The notes below the pieces were generated by a model that was given only the letters and a program-made list of their open reading frames with translations, did not search any database and had not been told where the DNA came from. DNA of 64,000 nt from Hoeflea_A sp965228435 (GTDB lineage: Bacteria > Pseudomonadota > Alphaproteobacteria > Rhizobiales > Rhizobiaceae), in NCBI GenBank assembly GCA_965228435.1, contig OZ245818.1:868001-932000 (forward strand), read 5' to 3'. The position numbers were made by a program, and so were the translations under genes. This document shows positions 43,477-52,142 of the stretch, piece after piece; the first letter of the stretch is position 1; every line of letters starts with the position of its first letter.

Positions 43477-44108
43477 TGCCCGTTTCCATCGAAACTCTTT
43501 TGACCTTCGCCATTGCCAGTACGGTGCTGCTGATCATTCCCGGGCCGACGATCATCATGGTGGTCAGCCAGGCGCTTGCCCACGGCCGGCGCATCGCGGT
43601 CGCCAGTGTGGTCGGCGTCGGCCTTGGCGACCTGATTGCAGCGTCGCTATCCATCATCGGTGTCGGGACGCTCCTGGCTGCCTCGTCGACGGTGTTCATG
43701 ATCGTGAAATGGGCCGGTGCCGCCTACCTGGTCTATATCGGCATTCGCATGTGGATAGACCCGGTTACGGTTCCGACGATCGACACGCAGTCTGCCCAGG
43801 GCAATCGCTGGTCAGCCTTTCGCGACGCGTTTCTGGTGACGTTGCTCAACCCCAAGGGCATCGTGTTTTTCATGGCCTTCGTGCCGCAGTTCATCTCGAC
43901 CGAAGCGGCGTTTGCCCCTCAGGCTTCCATCTTCGTGGTGGTGTTTGTGCTGCTCGGCATCGTCAATGCCTGGGCCTACGCGTTGCTGGCCAGCGGCGCT
44001 CGCCACTTGATCCGGCGCCCCTCGGTCTTGCGTGCGGCCACGCGCGCCGGCGCGGTATTCCTTATCGGTGCCGGAGTCGTCTCGGCCTTTACCCGCCGAA
44101 GCGCCTGA
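43476..44108 (+). CDS. LysE/RhtB family exporter
   Basis: This 210-residue membrane protein has the LysE/RhtB N-terminal pattern TVLLIIPGPTIIMVVSQAL, then GVGLGDLIAASLSIIGVGTL and a middle FLVTLLNPKGIVFFMAFVPQF. It has about six hydrophobic helices. It exports amino acids or similar small molecules. It is coupled to the amidotransferase gene by a 1-bp overlap. Confidence 0.92.
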   Translation: MPVSIETLLTFAIASTVLLIIPGPTIIMVVSQALAHGRRIAVASVVGVGLGDLIAASLSIIGVGTLLAASSTVFMIVKWAGAAYLVYIGIRMWIDPVTVPTIDTQSAQGNRWSAFRDAFLVTLLNPKGIVFFMAFVPQFISTEAAFAPQASIFVVVFVLLGIVNAWAYALLASGARHLIRRPSVLRAATRAGAVFLIGAGVVSAFTRRSA

Positions 44109-44113
44109 CTGTC

Positions 44114-44743
44114 ATGGCACTGCAAAACCGGGTTACCCCATTTGGCGCTGTCGAAAGCACATCCGCGCGCGGTCTCCTGATGGGCAATCGCGGCGGGCAA
44201 ATTCACGACCCGGAATCAAAAACACTGACGCGTCGGCGCTGGGCCAGCAAGCACTGGATTATCTGCGTCACAAGCTTCAAGCAGCGCTGGCGACCGGTGA
44301 TGGGCCCGGGAAGCTATACCGAACTGTTCTTTCTCGATGAAGCGACCGCGTTGGCGGCCGGCCACCGGCCCTGTTACGAATGCCAGCGCCAACGCGCCTT
44401 GCAATACGCGGACGCCTTCGCAAAAGCTTCAAACCGGGTCCATGTCTATGCCGGCGAAATGGACACGATCCTGCATGGCGAGCGCAGTGCCAGCGGCGGC
44501 CCGCTGCTGTGGCTCTCAAGCGACGAGGTGGCGGAGTTGCCGGACGGCTCGGCCGTGGCCGACGGCGACGCGAGTTTTGTCCTACACGGCAAAGTGCTGC
44601 TGCCCTGGTCTCACCAGGGGTACGGACGGCCTGTCCCGATCGACCGGATTGCAACGAAGCTCCGCCAGTTGACGCCGCCCGCCACGGTCGCAGCGATCCG
44701 TGCCGGCTTCACACCCCACATTCATCCCAGCGCCAAGCCTTGA
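44114..44743 (+). CDS. conserved hypothetical protein with HRPCYEC motif
   Basis: This 209-residue cytosolic protein contains an Ada-like or zinc-like motif GHRPCYECQR near residues 90-99 and an HGKVLLPWSHQGYG stretch near residue 157-170. I know no function for it. It lies 5 bp after the exporter gene and 22 bp before rsmE, on the same strand. Proteins of this kind are often found beside rsmE in alphaproteobacteria, as far as I recall. The frame is open upstream through the exporter gene, but only the ATG at 44114 makes sense. Confidence 0.78.
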   Translation: MALQNRVTPFGAVESTSARGLLMGNRGGQIHDPESKTLTRRRWASKHWIICVTSFKQRWRPVMGPGSYTELFFLDEATALAAGHRPCYECQRQRALQYADAFAKASNRVHVYAGEMDTILHGERSASGGPLLWLSSDEVAELPDGSAVADGDASFVLHGKVLLPWSHQGYGRPVPIDRIATKLRQLTPPATVAAIRAGFTPHIHPSAKP

Positions 44744-44765
44744 GTTTCGGCCTGCACTGGGGCAC

Positions 44766-45509
44766 ATGCAAACCATGCGCGCCAATTTCAGAATGCAACG
44801 GCTGTTCGTGGATGATCCGTTGTCGGCGGACGCGAAACTCGCAGCCGATCGGGACCAGTTCAACTATCTCGCCAATGTCCTGCGCATGCAGGAGGACGAC
44901 CGGCTGCTGGTTTTCAACGGCCGCGACGGTGAATGGTCGGTGCGTCTCGTTTTCGACGGCCGCAAGAAACTGACGCTTTGCGTCGAAGAGCAAGTCCGAC
45001 CGCAGCCGCCAGCATCCGATCTCCACTATCTCTTCGCCCCGCTCAAGCAGGCGCGGCTGGACTATACGGTGCAAAAGGCGGTTGAGATGGGGGCGGGAAC
45101 GATCCAGCCGGTGCTCACCCACCACACCCAAACGACAAAGGTTAATGTGCACAGATTGGAACGCAACGCTGTCGAGGCGGCGGAGCAGTGCGGGATCCTG
45201 TCCATTCCGGAGTGCCGCGAGCCGGCTCGCCTTTCCCGGCTGTTGGACGACTGGGATCCGCAGCGGCGTTTGATCTATTGCGATGAAGCAGCCGAAACCC
45301 ACAATCCCCTGCCCGGGCTCGAAGCCGTGACGGAGAAAAGGCTGGCGTTGCTGATCGGTCCCGAGGGCGGGTTTTCCGACGACGAACGGACGCTGCTGCA
45401 GGCGCAATCCTTCGTGACCGCTATTCCGCTGGGTCCGCGCATCCTGAGGGCCGACACGGCGGCGGTGGCGGCGATGGCGGTTCTGCAGGCGACCATCGGC
45501 GACTGGTAG
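44766..45509 (+). CDS. rsmE: 16S rRNA (uracil1498-N3)-methyltransferase RsmE
   Basis: This 247-residue SPOUT-type methyltransferase carries the RsmE pattern: an N-terminal PUA-like domain (RMQRLFVDDPL and QFNYLANVLRM), and a C-terminal knot with LLIGPEGGFSDDE, ILRADTA and AVLQ. It methylates U1498 of 16S rRNA. An ATG at 44775 is an equally possible start. It precedes gshA by 135 bp on the same strand; rsmE-gshA adjacency is common in alphaproteobacteria. Confidence 0.95.
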   Translation: MQTMRANFRMQRLFVDDPLSADAKLAADRDQFNYLANVLRMQEDDRLLVFNGRDGEWSVRLVFDGRKKLTLCVEEQVRPQPPASDLHYLFAPLKQARLDYTVQKAVEMGAGTIQPVLTHHTQTTKVNVHRLERNAVEAAEQCGILSIPECREPARLSRLLDDWDPQRRLIYCDEAAETHNPLPGLEAVTEKRLALLIGPEGGFSDDERTLLQAQSFVTAIPLGPRILRADTAAVAAMAVLQATIGDW

Positions 45510-45644
45510 GAAAATCAACTATTTCTGAACACATCGATCAATCATTTTTGCTTGCACTGCCGTGCAAAGCAGTCCAAGCACTGTGCAAGCGCGGCAAACC
45601 GGGGAACGGGGGGCCGATGGCGGCCACACAGTGAGTTTTGGCGC

Positions 45645-47018
45645 ATGGCCCGAGATACGACTGACGACACACCGCTGTCCTCCAAGGACGAGCTGGTAAA
45701 CTACCTTGCAGACGGCTGTAAGCCGCCCGAACAGTTCCGAATCGGAACTGAGCATGAGAAATTCGCATTCTTCATCGGCGACAATACGCCGGTTCCCTAT
45801 GAAGGCCAGAAATCCATCGCCACATTGCTGACCGGCATGCGCGACCTGCTCGGTTGGGAACCGATCCTTGATGAGGGAAACATCATCGGACTGGTCGAGC
45901 CGACCGGAAACGGTGCCATCTCGCTCGAGCCGGGTGGCCAGTTCGAACTGTCGGGTGCCGCGGTCGACAACATTCATCAGACCTGTCGCGAATCGAATGC
46001 CCATCTGGCGCAGTTGCGCGAGATCGCCGAACCGCTCGGGATCGGGTTCCTCGGTCTCGGCGGCAGTCCCAAATGGACACGCGCGGAAACGCCGCGCATG
46101 CCCAAACAACGCTACGACATCATGACCGCCTACATGCCGAAGGTCGGCAATCAGGGTCTCGACATGATGTATCGCACCTGCACCATCCAGGTGAATCTCG
46201 ATTTTTCGTCAGAGGCCGACATGCGTCGCAAGATGCAGGTCTCCCTGAAACTGCAGTCTCTGGCGACGGCGCTGTTTGCACTCTCGCCCTTTACGGAAGG
46301 CAAGCCGAACGGACTGCTGTCCTGGCGTTCGGACATCTGGCGAGATACCGACCCGGACCGTACCGGCATCCTGCCCTTCGCTTTCGCGCCCGATTTCGGC
46401 TTCGAAGACTATGTCGACTGGGCGCTCGATATCCCGATGTATTTCATCCTGCGCGATGGCCACTATCACGATTGCACCCACGTCACGTTCCGCCAGTTCA
46501 TGGATGGCGCGCTCAAAGGAGAAGTCCCGGACGGCTACGCGACGATGGGCGACTGGACCAATCATTTGTCGACGCTGTTTCCCGAAGTGCGGTTGAAGCG
46601 CTTCCTGGAAATGCGCGGCGCCGATGGCGGCCCGTGGCGGCGCATCTGTGCTCTGCCTGCCTTCTGGGTCGGCCTGCTTTACGACGACAATGCCCTCGAT
46701 GCCGCTGAGCAACTGACTCGCGACTGGAGCATATCCTCTCTGCAGACGTTGCGAGATTCCGTGCCACGTCTCGGCCTCGATGCGGAGATTGAGGGACGTA
46801 GCCTGCATCAGGTGTCCCGCGAGGTGCTCGGTATCGCTCGTGGCGGCCTGCAGGCCCGTGCACGATTGAACGACGAAGGCAACGACGAGGCGCACTTCCT
46901 GGCGCCGCTGGAAGAAACCGTCGCCCGCGGCAAGACCGCCGCCGGTGAATTGCTGGATCTCTATCACGGCCGGTGGAACGGATCGATCGATCCGGTATTC
47001 GACGAATACGCCTATTAG
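45645..47018 (+). CDS. gshA: glutamate-cysteine ligase
   Basis: This 457-residue enzyme is of the alphaproteobacterial/plant-type glutamate-cysteine ligase family, which makes gamma-glutamylcysteine, the first step of glutathione synthesis. Family features are QFRIGTEHEKFAF near residues 29-41, NGAISLEPGGQFELSG and the substrate-loop region PKQRYDIMTAYMP. The length matches the family. I chose the ATG at 45645; a longer frame from 45552 lacks support. Confidence 0.95.
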   Translation: MARDTTDDTPLSSKDELVNYLADGCKPPEQFRIGTEHEKFAFFIGDNTPVPYEGQKSIATLLTGMRDLLGWEPILDEGNIIGLVEPTGNGAISLEPGGQFELSGAAVDNIHQTCRESNAHLAQLREIAEPLGIGFLGLGGSPKWTRAETPRMPKQRYDIMTAYMPKVGNQGLDMMYRTCTIQVNLDFSSEADMRRKMQVSLKLQSLATALFALSPFTEGKPNGLLSWRSDIWRDTDPDRTGILPFAFAPDFGFEDYVDWALDIPMYFILRDGHYHDCTHVTFRQFMDGALKGEVPDGYATMGDWTNHLSTLFPEVRLKRFLEMRGADGGPWRRICALPAFWVGLLYDDNALDAAEQLTRDWSISSLQTLRDSVPRLGLDAEIEGRSLHQVSREVLGIARGGLQARARLNDEGNDEAHFLAPLEETVARGKTAAGELLDLYHGRWNGSIDPVFDEYAY

Positions 47019-47137
47019 AGCCTATCATGGTGCGCAGACCCTGACCCCGCAATCCATCGGGCGCGACCGGTCTATCCACGTTGCCTGAAACGCATCTCAC
47101 CGTATACTGGCACCAGCCGAACCAGGAGGGTCCCTTG

Positions 47138-47920
47138 ATGCTGCCGCTTTACGAAATGATGATGCAGGCCCAGCACGGTGAGGCTACCAAGGCGATGGCC
47201 CGCCAGTTCGGGCTTGACGAAAACCAGGTCATGAGCGCCATGGAAGCATTGATGCCGGCATTTTCGACCGGTCTCAAACGCAACACCGGCAATCCACAGG
47301 ACATCGGCAACTTCATGCAGGCGCTCGCGAGCGGCGAGCATCTGCGCTATTTCGAGAACATGACGGCTGCCTTCTCGCCGCAGGGGGTGGCCGACGGCAA
47401 CAACATTCTCGGTCACCTGTTCGGTTCAAAGGAGGTCAGCCGCGCGGTCGCCGAGCAGGCCGCCCAGGCAACAGGCATTGGTCAGGAAATCCTCAAACAG
47501 ATGCTGCCGGTCATGGCCACCACCTTGATGGGTGGATTGTTCAAGCAGTCGACCGGCGGCAATACCGGCAATCCGTTTGCCGACATGATCGGCCAGATGA
47601 TGGGCCAGACTGCCGGTGCATCTTCGGCCGGCGGGCAAGCCGCCAATCCTTTCGGCCAGATGATGGAATCAATGTTTGGAACCGGTCGCAACGACAAGCA
47701 AGCGGCCAATCCCTACGCCGACATGATGGAAACCATGACTCGAATGGGTTTTCCGGGCTTGACCGAAAACAAAGACCCGAAACCGGAAGACAATCCGAAC
47801 CCCTATGACAAGCTGTTCGGGGACATGTTCGACGCCGGGATCAAGGTGCAGAGGGACTACCAGGACAACATGGAAGCCATTTTCGAGCACCACATGCGCA
47901 AGCTGCGCGGGGAACCCTAG
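47138..47920 (+). CDS. DUF937 domain-containing protein
   Basis: This 260-residue protein has the YidB-like DUF937 start (LYEMMMQAQHGEATKAMARQ and FGLDENQVMSAMEALMPAF) with the HLFGS motif common to that family. The middle is rich in Gly, Met, Gln and Asn, with repeated NPFADMIGQMM/NPFGQMMESMF/NPYADMMETMT units, three degenerate copies of an about 30-residue repeat. AGGAGGG precedes the ATG at 47138. The function is unknown. Confidence 0.85.
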   Translation: MLPLYEMMMQAQHGEATKAMARQFGLDENQVMSAMEALMPAFSTGLKRNTGNPQDIGNFMQALASGEHLRYFENMTAAFSPQGVADGNNILGHLFGSKEVSRAVAEQAAQATGIGQEILKQMLPVMATTLMGGLFKQSTGGNTGNPFADMIGQMMGQTAGASSAGGQAANPFGQMMESMFGTGRNDKQAANPYADMMETMTRMGFPGLTENKDPKPEDNPNPYDKLFGDMFDAGIKVQRDYQDNMEAIFEHHMRKLRGEP

Positions 47921-47938
47921 GGTCTGTTACCGAAAAAA

Positions 47939-47966
47939 CCCGGCGCCTGATACTGCAGACGCCGGG
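47939..47966 (-). terminator. intrinsic terminator on the minus strand (for the DUF1127 gene)
   Basis: CCCGGCG (47939-47945) pairs with CGCCGGG (47960-47966); on the minus strand the stem is followed by TTTTTT (47938-47933). This is a Rho-independent terminator for transcripts entering from the DUF1127 gene to the right, with the twin palindromes inside the transcript. It also stands just after the DUF937 gene. Confidence 0.65.
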
Positions 47967-48015
47967 AAGGGAGCGGGCTCAGGGCATTGGACCCGCTTGG
48001 GGAAATAATTCCGTC

Positions 48016-48092
48016 CTAGTGTGGTGGATTTGAAGTTCCTATGACTAAACAGCGACCTCCGTTAGGAACTTCAAATCCATAAACCACACTAG
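48016..48092. repeat. CTAG-bounded 77-bp palindromic element A
   Basis: The outer arms CTAGTGTGGT (48016-48025) and ACCACACTAG (48083-48092) pair, followed inward by GGATTTGAAGTTCCTA (48026-48041) and TAGGAACTTCAAATCC (48063-48078). The four bases 48079-48082 are unpaired. No coding capacity. It looks like a REP/MITE-type intergenic element; a related copy lies 13 bp away. Confidence 0.75.
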
Positions 48093-48105
48093 AATCATAA
48101 TCTTG

Positions 48106-48181
48106 CTAGTGTCCTGATTGAATCTGAAGTTCGTTCGGAGCGTGCTGTACAATGTGACGAACTTCAGATTCAGGACACTAG
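48106..48181. repeat. CTAG-bounded 76-bp palindromic element B
   Basis: CTAGTGTCCTG (48106-48116) pairs with CAGGACACTAG (48171-48181), then AATCTGAAGTTCGT (48121-48134) with ACGAACTTCAGATT (48157-48170). Bases 48117-48120 bulge on the left. It shares the CTAGTGT ends and the TGAAGTTC core with element A but differs elsewhere, so the two are members of one family rather than a fresh duplication. The 320-bp gap 47921-48241 holds only these elements and the terminator. Confidence 0.75.
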
Positions 48182-48241
48182 TGCGACGCCCGTATGACTG
48201 GTCTGTGGCATGCGGGCGTCGCAGTCATCGCTTGCGGTCAG

Positions 48242-48523
48242 TTACACGATGTAGAGACGCGATCGGCGCAGAAGCGCACAGCGCACCAGTTCCGGCGAAT
48301 GATCCGTGAATGGTCCGCCGCGGAGCGCGTGCTGGACTTCGGACCGGTTCAAGCCGATATCTTCCAGAATGTGATCGTCGAAATGTGACAGATCGTACAC
48401 CTGGCGCCGGTTTCGATATCGATTGCGCAGAGAGACGAATGCCTGCCAGAGGGCCGTCAATGTCCATCCGCTTTTGCGAGCTGTGCCGAGATCAAGGTCG
48501 AGGCTGTCGTGCAATGTGGTCAT
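48242..48523 (-). CDS. DUF1127 domain-containing protein
   Basis: This 93-residue protein has a hydrophobic middle (WTLTALWQAFVSLRNRYRNR) and the DUF1127 arginine-rich motif RRQVYDLSHFDDHILEDIGL, followed by an about 35-residue tail, somewhat longer than the compact 45-70 residue members. AAAGGAGAG precedes the ATG at 48523. In alphaproteobacteria such proteins have been linked to RNA turnover, growth-phase traits and phosphate homeostasis. Here it sits beside a LysR gene and is ended by an intrinsic terminator at 47966-47939. Confidence 0.88.
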   Translation of the reverse strand: MTTLHDSLDLDLGTARKSGWTLTALWQAFVSLRNRYRNRRQVYDLSHFDDHILEDIGLNRSEVQHALRGGPFTDHSPELVRCALLRRSRLYIV

Positions 48524-48743
48524 GTCATCTCTCCTTTCCGAACCTGCCATTTCTGCACGAGGCAGGCTCTGGTGAACGCGGCGCACTCCCCGCTTGGGAG
48601 GATAAGAAAGTCAGTTTGTAAGGGGACGCACCGCTGCCGCCGACCCTTCCGAAGGCCGGCAGGTGGACTATTTCAAACCTTGACTAATTCGTCCAGTGAA
48701 TGTTTTTTATGCTAAAGATCACGATTTTTGATGGACGAATTTC

Positions 48744-49694
48744 ATGGCGGCGCCGCTCGACATCGACCAACTCAGGACCTTCATCGCCATTATCGACAAT
48801 GGCAGCTTCACCCGTGCGGCAGGCGAGGTGAACAAGACCCAGTCCGCCGTCTCGATGCAGATGCGTCGTTTGGAGGAACGCCTCAACAGGGTGCTGTTCG
48901 AAAAGGACGGACGGGTCAATCGCTTGACCGGCGACGGCGAAAAACTGCTTGCCTATGCCCGCCGCATGGTGCGGCTCAACAACGAGACACTGGCGGCCTT
49001 CGACGAGGAAGCCCTCGCCGGCTCCGTGCGACTTGGCACGCCGGACGATTATGCCGACCGGTACATGCCCGATATCATCGCTCGTTTCGCCAAATCGAAC
49101 CCCAATGTCGAACTGAGCATCGACTGCGAACCGTCGCGCGACCTGGTCGACAAGCTGTCGCGCAACGAGATCGACATCGCACTGGTCACCCATAGCCCGA
49201 AGGTTTGGCAGTCGCAGGTCGTGCGCACCGAGCCATTGCTCTGGGTGACCTCACTGGCGCATTCCGTACACACCGAAACTCCCCTGCCGCTGGCCGTCGG
49301 CCTACGCAGTTGCGACTGGCGTCAGCTTGGCTGCTCGGCTCTCGATTCCGTCGGCCGCTCCTATTCGATCCTGTTCAACAGCTCATCATCGACAGTCGTG
49401 GCTTCGGCCGTGCTTGCCGGTCTCGCCGTTTCACTGCTGCCTGAATCGGCGCTGCGCCCCGGCATGCGGATCCTGACGGCAAGCGACGGATTTCCCGAAC
49501 TGCCGTCGGCTGAAATCGGCATCATCCGAAAGCCCGGCGTGCAGAGTGCCCTGATGGACGCGATCACCGATCACATCGCCGCCAGCCTCGACAACATGAC
49601 ACCGGTCGGTCCTGACGATGGCCCCGAGGGCAAGCTGCCGAACCGTACCGGCCTGAAGCGGGCGCCGAACGGGCTTACCGTTCCCAGCTGGTAG
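48744..49694 (+). CDS. LysR family transcriptional regulator
   Basis: This 316-residue LysR protein has the N-terminal winged helix (LDIDQLRTFIAIIDNGSFTR through SAVSMQMRRLEE) and an effector domain with SVRLGTPDDYADRYMP. It resembles regulators of the VtlR/LsrB type that in Agrobacterium and Brucella control a small DUF1127-like protein or sRNAs; the neighbouring divergent DUF1127 gene makes this link plausible but unproved. The two genes are divergent over 220 bp. Confidence 0.88.
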   Translation: MAAPLDIDQLRTFIAIIDNGSFTRAAGEVNKTQSAVSMQMRRLEERLNRVLFEKDGRVNRLTGDGEKLLAYARRMVRLNNETLAAFDEEALAGSVRLGTPDDYADRYMPDIIARFAKSNPNVELSIDCEPSRDLVDKLSRNEIDIALVTHSPKVWQSQVVRTEPLLWVTSLAHSVHTETPLPLAVGLRSCDWRQLGCSALDSVGRSYSILFNSSSSTVVASAVLAGLAVSLLPESALRPGMRILTASDGFPELPSAEIGIIRKPGVQSALMDAITDHIAASLDNMTPVGPDDGPEGKLPNRTGLKRAPNGLTVPSW

Positions 49695-49732
49695 GCCTTG
49701 ACCCGGCCACTGCTTCCGGGCGCAATGACGCC

Positions 49733-51298
49733 ATGACAGCTTCTTCGGCACGCGATTCGCACAGCAACATCACCGAATACTCCGTCAGCGAGATATCGGG
49801 CTCCATCAAGCGGACCATGGAGGACGCCTTCGGACAGGTTCGCATCCGTGGCGAGATCTCCGGCTATCGCGGGCCGCATTCGTCCGGCCATGCCTATTTC
49901 GCGCTGAAAGACGACCGGGCACGCATCGAGGCTGTGATCTGGCGCGGTGTTTTTTCACGGCTGAAGTTCAAGCCGGAAGAAGGCATGGAAATGGTCGCCA
50001 CCGGAAAGGTGACCACCTATCCGGGCTCGTCGAAATACCAGATCGTCATCGAGTCGCTGGAACCGGCAGGGGCCGGTGCACTGATGGCGCTGCTTGAGGA
50101 GCGCCGCAAGAAACTTGCCGCGGAAGGCCTGTTCGACGCCGAGCGCAAGCGGCCGCTGCCGCACATGCCGAAAGTGATCGGTGTCGTGACGTCCCCGACG
50201 GGTGCGGTGATCCGCGATATTCTGCACCGCATCGCCGACCGTTTCCCGGTGCATGTTCTGGTCTGGCCCGTGCGTGTTCAGGGCGAAACCAGTGGCCCGG
50301 AAGTGGCGGCGGCGATCAACGGCTTCAACGGATTTTCCGATGGCGGCCCCATACCCCGGCCGGATTTGCTGATTGTTGCGCGTGGCGGCGGCAGTCTGGA
50401 GGACCTTTGGGGTTTCAACGATGAAGTTGTGGTGCGCGCAGCGGCGGACTCAACGATCCCCTTGATCTCGGCGGTAGGCCACGAGACGGACTGGACGCTG
50501 ATCGACCATGTCGCGGACCGGCGTGCACCCACGCCAACTGGCGCGGCTGAAATGGCCGTGCCGGTGAAGGCGGACTTGCAGGCAGACCTCGCGGCGCTCG
50601 CAGCCAGGCTTTCGGGAGCGACAACACGTTCGCTCGACACCAACCGGCAAACCCTTCGGGCGCTCACTCGCGCTCTGCCCTCCATCGACATGTTGCTGGC
50701 GCTGCCGCGCCGCCGTTTCGATGAAGCGGCCGGCGGCCTGGGACGAGCACTGCGCCTGAACACGGCCAACAAGCGGCAGCTCTTCGAACGCCGTGCCGCT
50801 CAACTGACGCCAGCAACATTGCAACGGCGTGTCGCCGTGCAGCGGCAACGCGTTGGCGAACTTGCGGCCCGGAGCGAGCGCCATGTCGAACGCCTTACCG
50901 ACCGTTCAGGTGCGCGTCTCTCCAACGCCGCGGCCCGGCTGACACTGCGCCCGGCCGAGGAGCGCATTGGTCGCAGTCGCGAGCGATTGGACGGGCTGGC
51001 GCGCCGAGCCGGCGAGATTACCGCACTCATAGCCGAGCGAAGGCGGCGGCAACTCCAGGAAGCGGCGCGGCTGCTCACCTCGCTCTCGTACCGCAATGTC
51101 CTGAAGCGCGGCTACGCGGTGGTTCGCGACGCAGCCGATCAGGCCGTCGATCGTGCGGAAGCTCTGTCGGCGGGCGAAGCGGTATCGCTAGAATTTGCCG
51201 ACGGCCGCGTTGACGCCGTTACCGCCGGCGCCGGCAAGCAACCGAGGAAACGCGGCACAAGGGCGCCCAAACCCGAAGACCAGGGCGACTTGTTCTAA
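49733..51298 (+). CDS. xseA: exodeoxyribonuclease VII large subunit
   Basis: This 521-residue nuclease subunit has an N-terminal OB-fold (residues about 25-120, with VRIRGEISGYRGPHSSGHAY), a catalytic domain with VVTSPTGAVIRDI, ARGGGSLEDLWGFNDE and SAVGHETDWTLIDHVAD, and a long Arg-rich coiled coil, ending with the xseA-type C-terminal domain. It degrades single-stranded DNA in both directions with XseB, which is not in this window. It lies 38 bp after the LysR gene. Confidence 0.96.
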   Translation: MTASSARDSHSNITEYSVSEISGSIKRTMEDAFGQVRIRGEISGYRGPHSSGHAYFALKDDRARIEAVIWRGVFSRLKFKPEEGMEMVATGKVTTYPGSSKYQIVIESLEPAGAGALMALLEERRKKLAAEGLFDAERKRPLPHMPKVIGVVTSPTGAVIRDILHRIADRFPVHVLVWPVRVQGETSGPEVAAAINGFNGFSDGGPIPRPDLLIVARGGGSLEDLWGFNDEVVVRAAADSTIPLISAVGHETDWTLIDHVADRRAPTPTGAAEMAVPVKADLQADLAALAARLSGATTRSLDTNRQTLRALTRALPSIDMLLALPRRRFDEAAGGLGRALRLNTANKRQLFERRAAQLTPATLQRRVAVQRQRVGELAARSERHVERLTDRSGARLSNAAARLTLRPAEERIGRSRERLDGLARRAGEITALIAERRRRQLQEAARLLTSLSYRNVLKRGYAVVRDAADQAVDRAEALSAGEAVSLEFADGRVDAVTAGAGKQPRKRGTRAPKPEDQGDLF

Positions 51299-51313
51299 CC
51301 CGTCGTCAACATC

Positions 51314-52027
51314 TCAGAGCAGTGCTTCCGAGATTGCGTCAGCAAGGATCGCAGGTTGATCCACGCTAGCCCAATGGGTGGCATTCTCCAGAACCGTCTG
51401 TTTCATCGGATTGTCGGCCAGCCAACGAAGCGTGGTTTCAGGACAATTTCGCGGATTGTAGAGATACGTGACGTCAGCGGCAGCGGCCAGGACCTCGCCG
51501 GGGACGTGGTCGGTCGAAAACCGACGGGCAGCCGTGCCGAGTTGCCAGAGTGCCAGCGGATCGGCGTGCGAAACGACTTCACGATAACGGGCAATCATGG
51601 GTTCAGTCGCGGCCATCTCGTCAAGACGCTCGAGGAAAGCGATTCTGAACGCCTCAGGACTGTCATAATCTGCCGCGGTTCCCGAAAAATAGGCGTCCTC
51701 GGCCGTGATATTGCCCTCAAGTGAGATAATCGTCGTGATCGGACAATCCAGCTGCCCAGCCGCAAGGGACGCGATGATCGACGCAACGGAATGAGCGACG
51801 ATCACCTTGGCAGAGGCTTCCCTAGCTTTGTCTGCAACGAACTCGGCCAAAGCGTTCAAGGTTGTTTCAGCCTCCAGCGGCGGCGCGCCAAATCCGGGAA
51901 GATCAACGGGCAGAAGGCGACATGCCGTGGCAAGGTCGGTATCCAACAAGCCCGAGAACATGCCTGAGTTGTCACCAAAGCCAGCGATCAACAAAATGGC
52001 CGGACGCTCGGAATCAGTCTCGATCAT
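51314..52027 (-). CDS. alpha/beta-hydrolase fold protein
   Basis: This 237-residue hydrolase has the oxyanion loop segment IAGFGDNSGMFSG near residues 13-25, a nucleophile elbow VAHSVAS near residue 80-86 with Ser flanked by His and Val, and a late ATHWASVDQP containing the catalytic His. Oddly, the elbow is H-S-V rather than the usual GxSxG form. It stands alone, convergent with xseA and divergent from the ankyrin gene. The substrate is unknown. Confidence 0.82.
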   Translation of the reverse strand: MIETDSERPAILLIAGFGDNSGMFSGLLDTDLATACRLLPVDLPGFGAPPLEAETTLNALAEFVADKAREASAKVIVAHSVASIIASLAAGQLDCPITTIISLEGNITAEDAYFSGTAADYDSPEAFRIAFLERLDEMAATEPMIARYREVVSHADPLALWQLGTAARRFSTDHVPGEVLAAAADVTYLYNPRNCPETTLRWLADNPMKQTVLENATHWASVDQPAILADAISEALL

Positions 52028-52142
52028 TTGGCTAGCTCCTGCTTCCAGACGGACCTTAGACGCACGACCCTTCCTTTGTCACTTCGAGCTCATGTCGCAC
52101 AAACGAAAAGCCGTATTAACCCGGGCAGGATATCGTTGAAGG

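Noticed and set aside
43436..44113. Reading frame continuing upstream of the HRPCYEC protein through the exporter gene
   Set aside because: The upstream part is in a different frame from the LysE-type gene and has no sensible protein composition.
47138..47920. Gly/Met/Gln/Asn-rich DUF937 repeats as a mobile or phage tail protein
   Set aside because: The start matches DUF937/YidB-like proteins and no phage gene is nearby.
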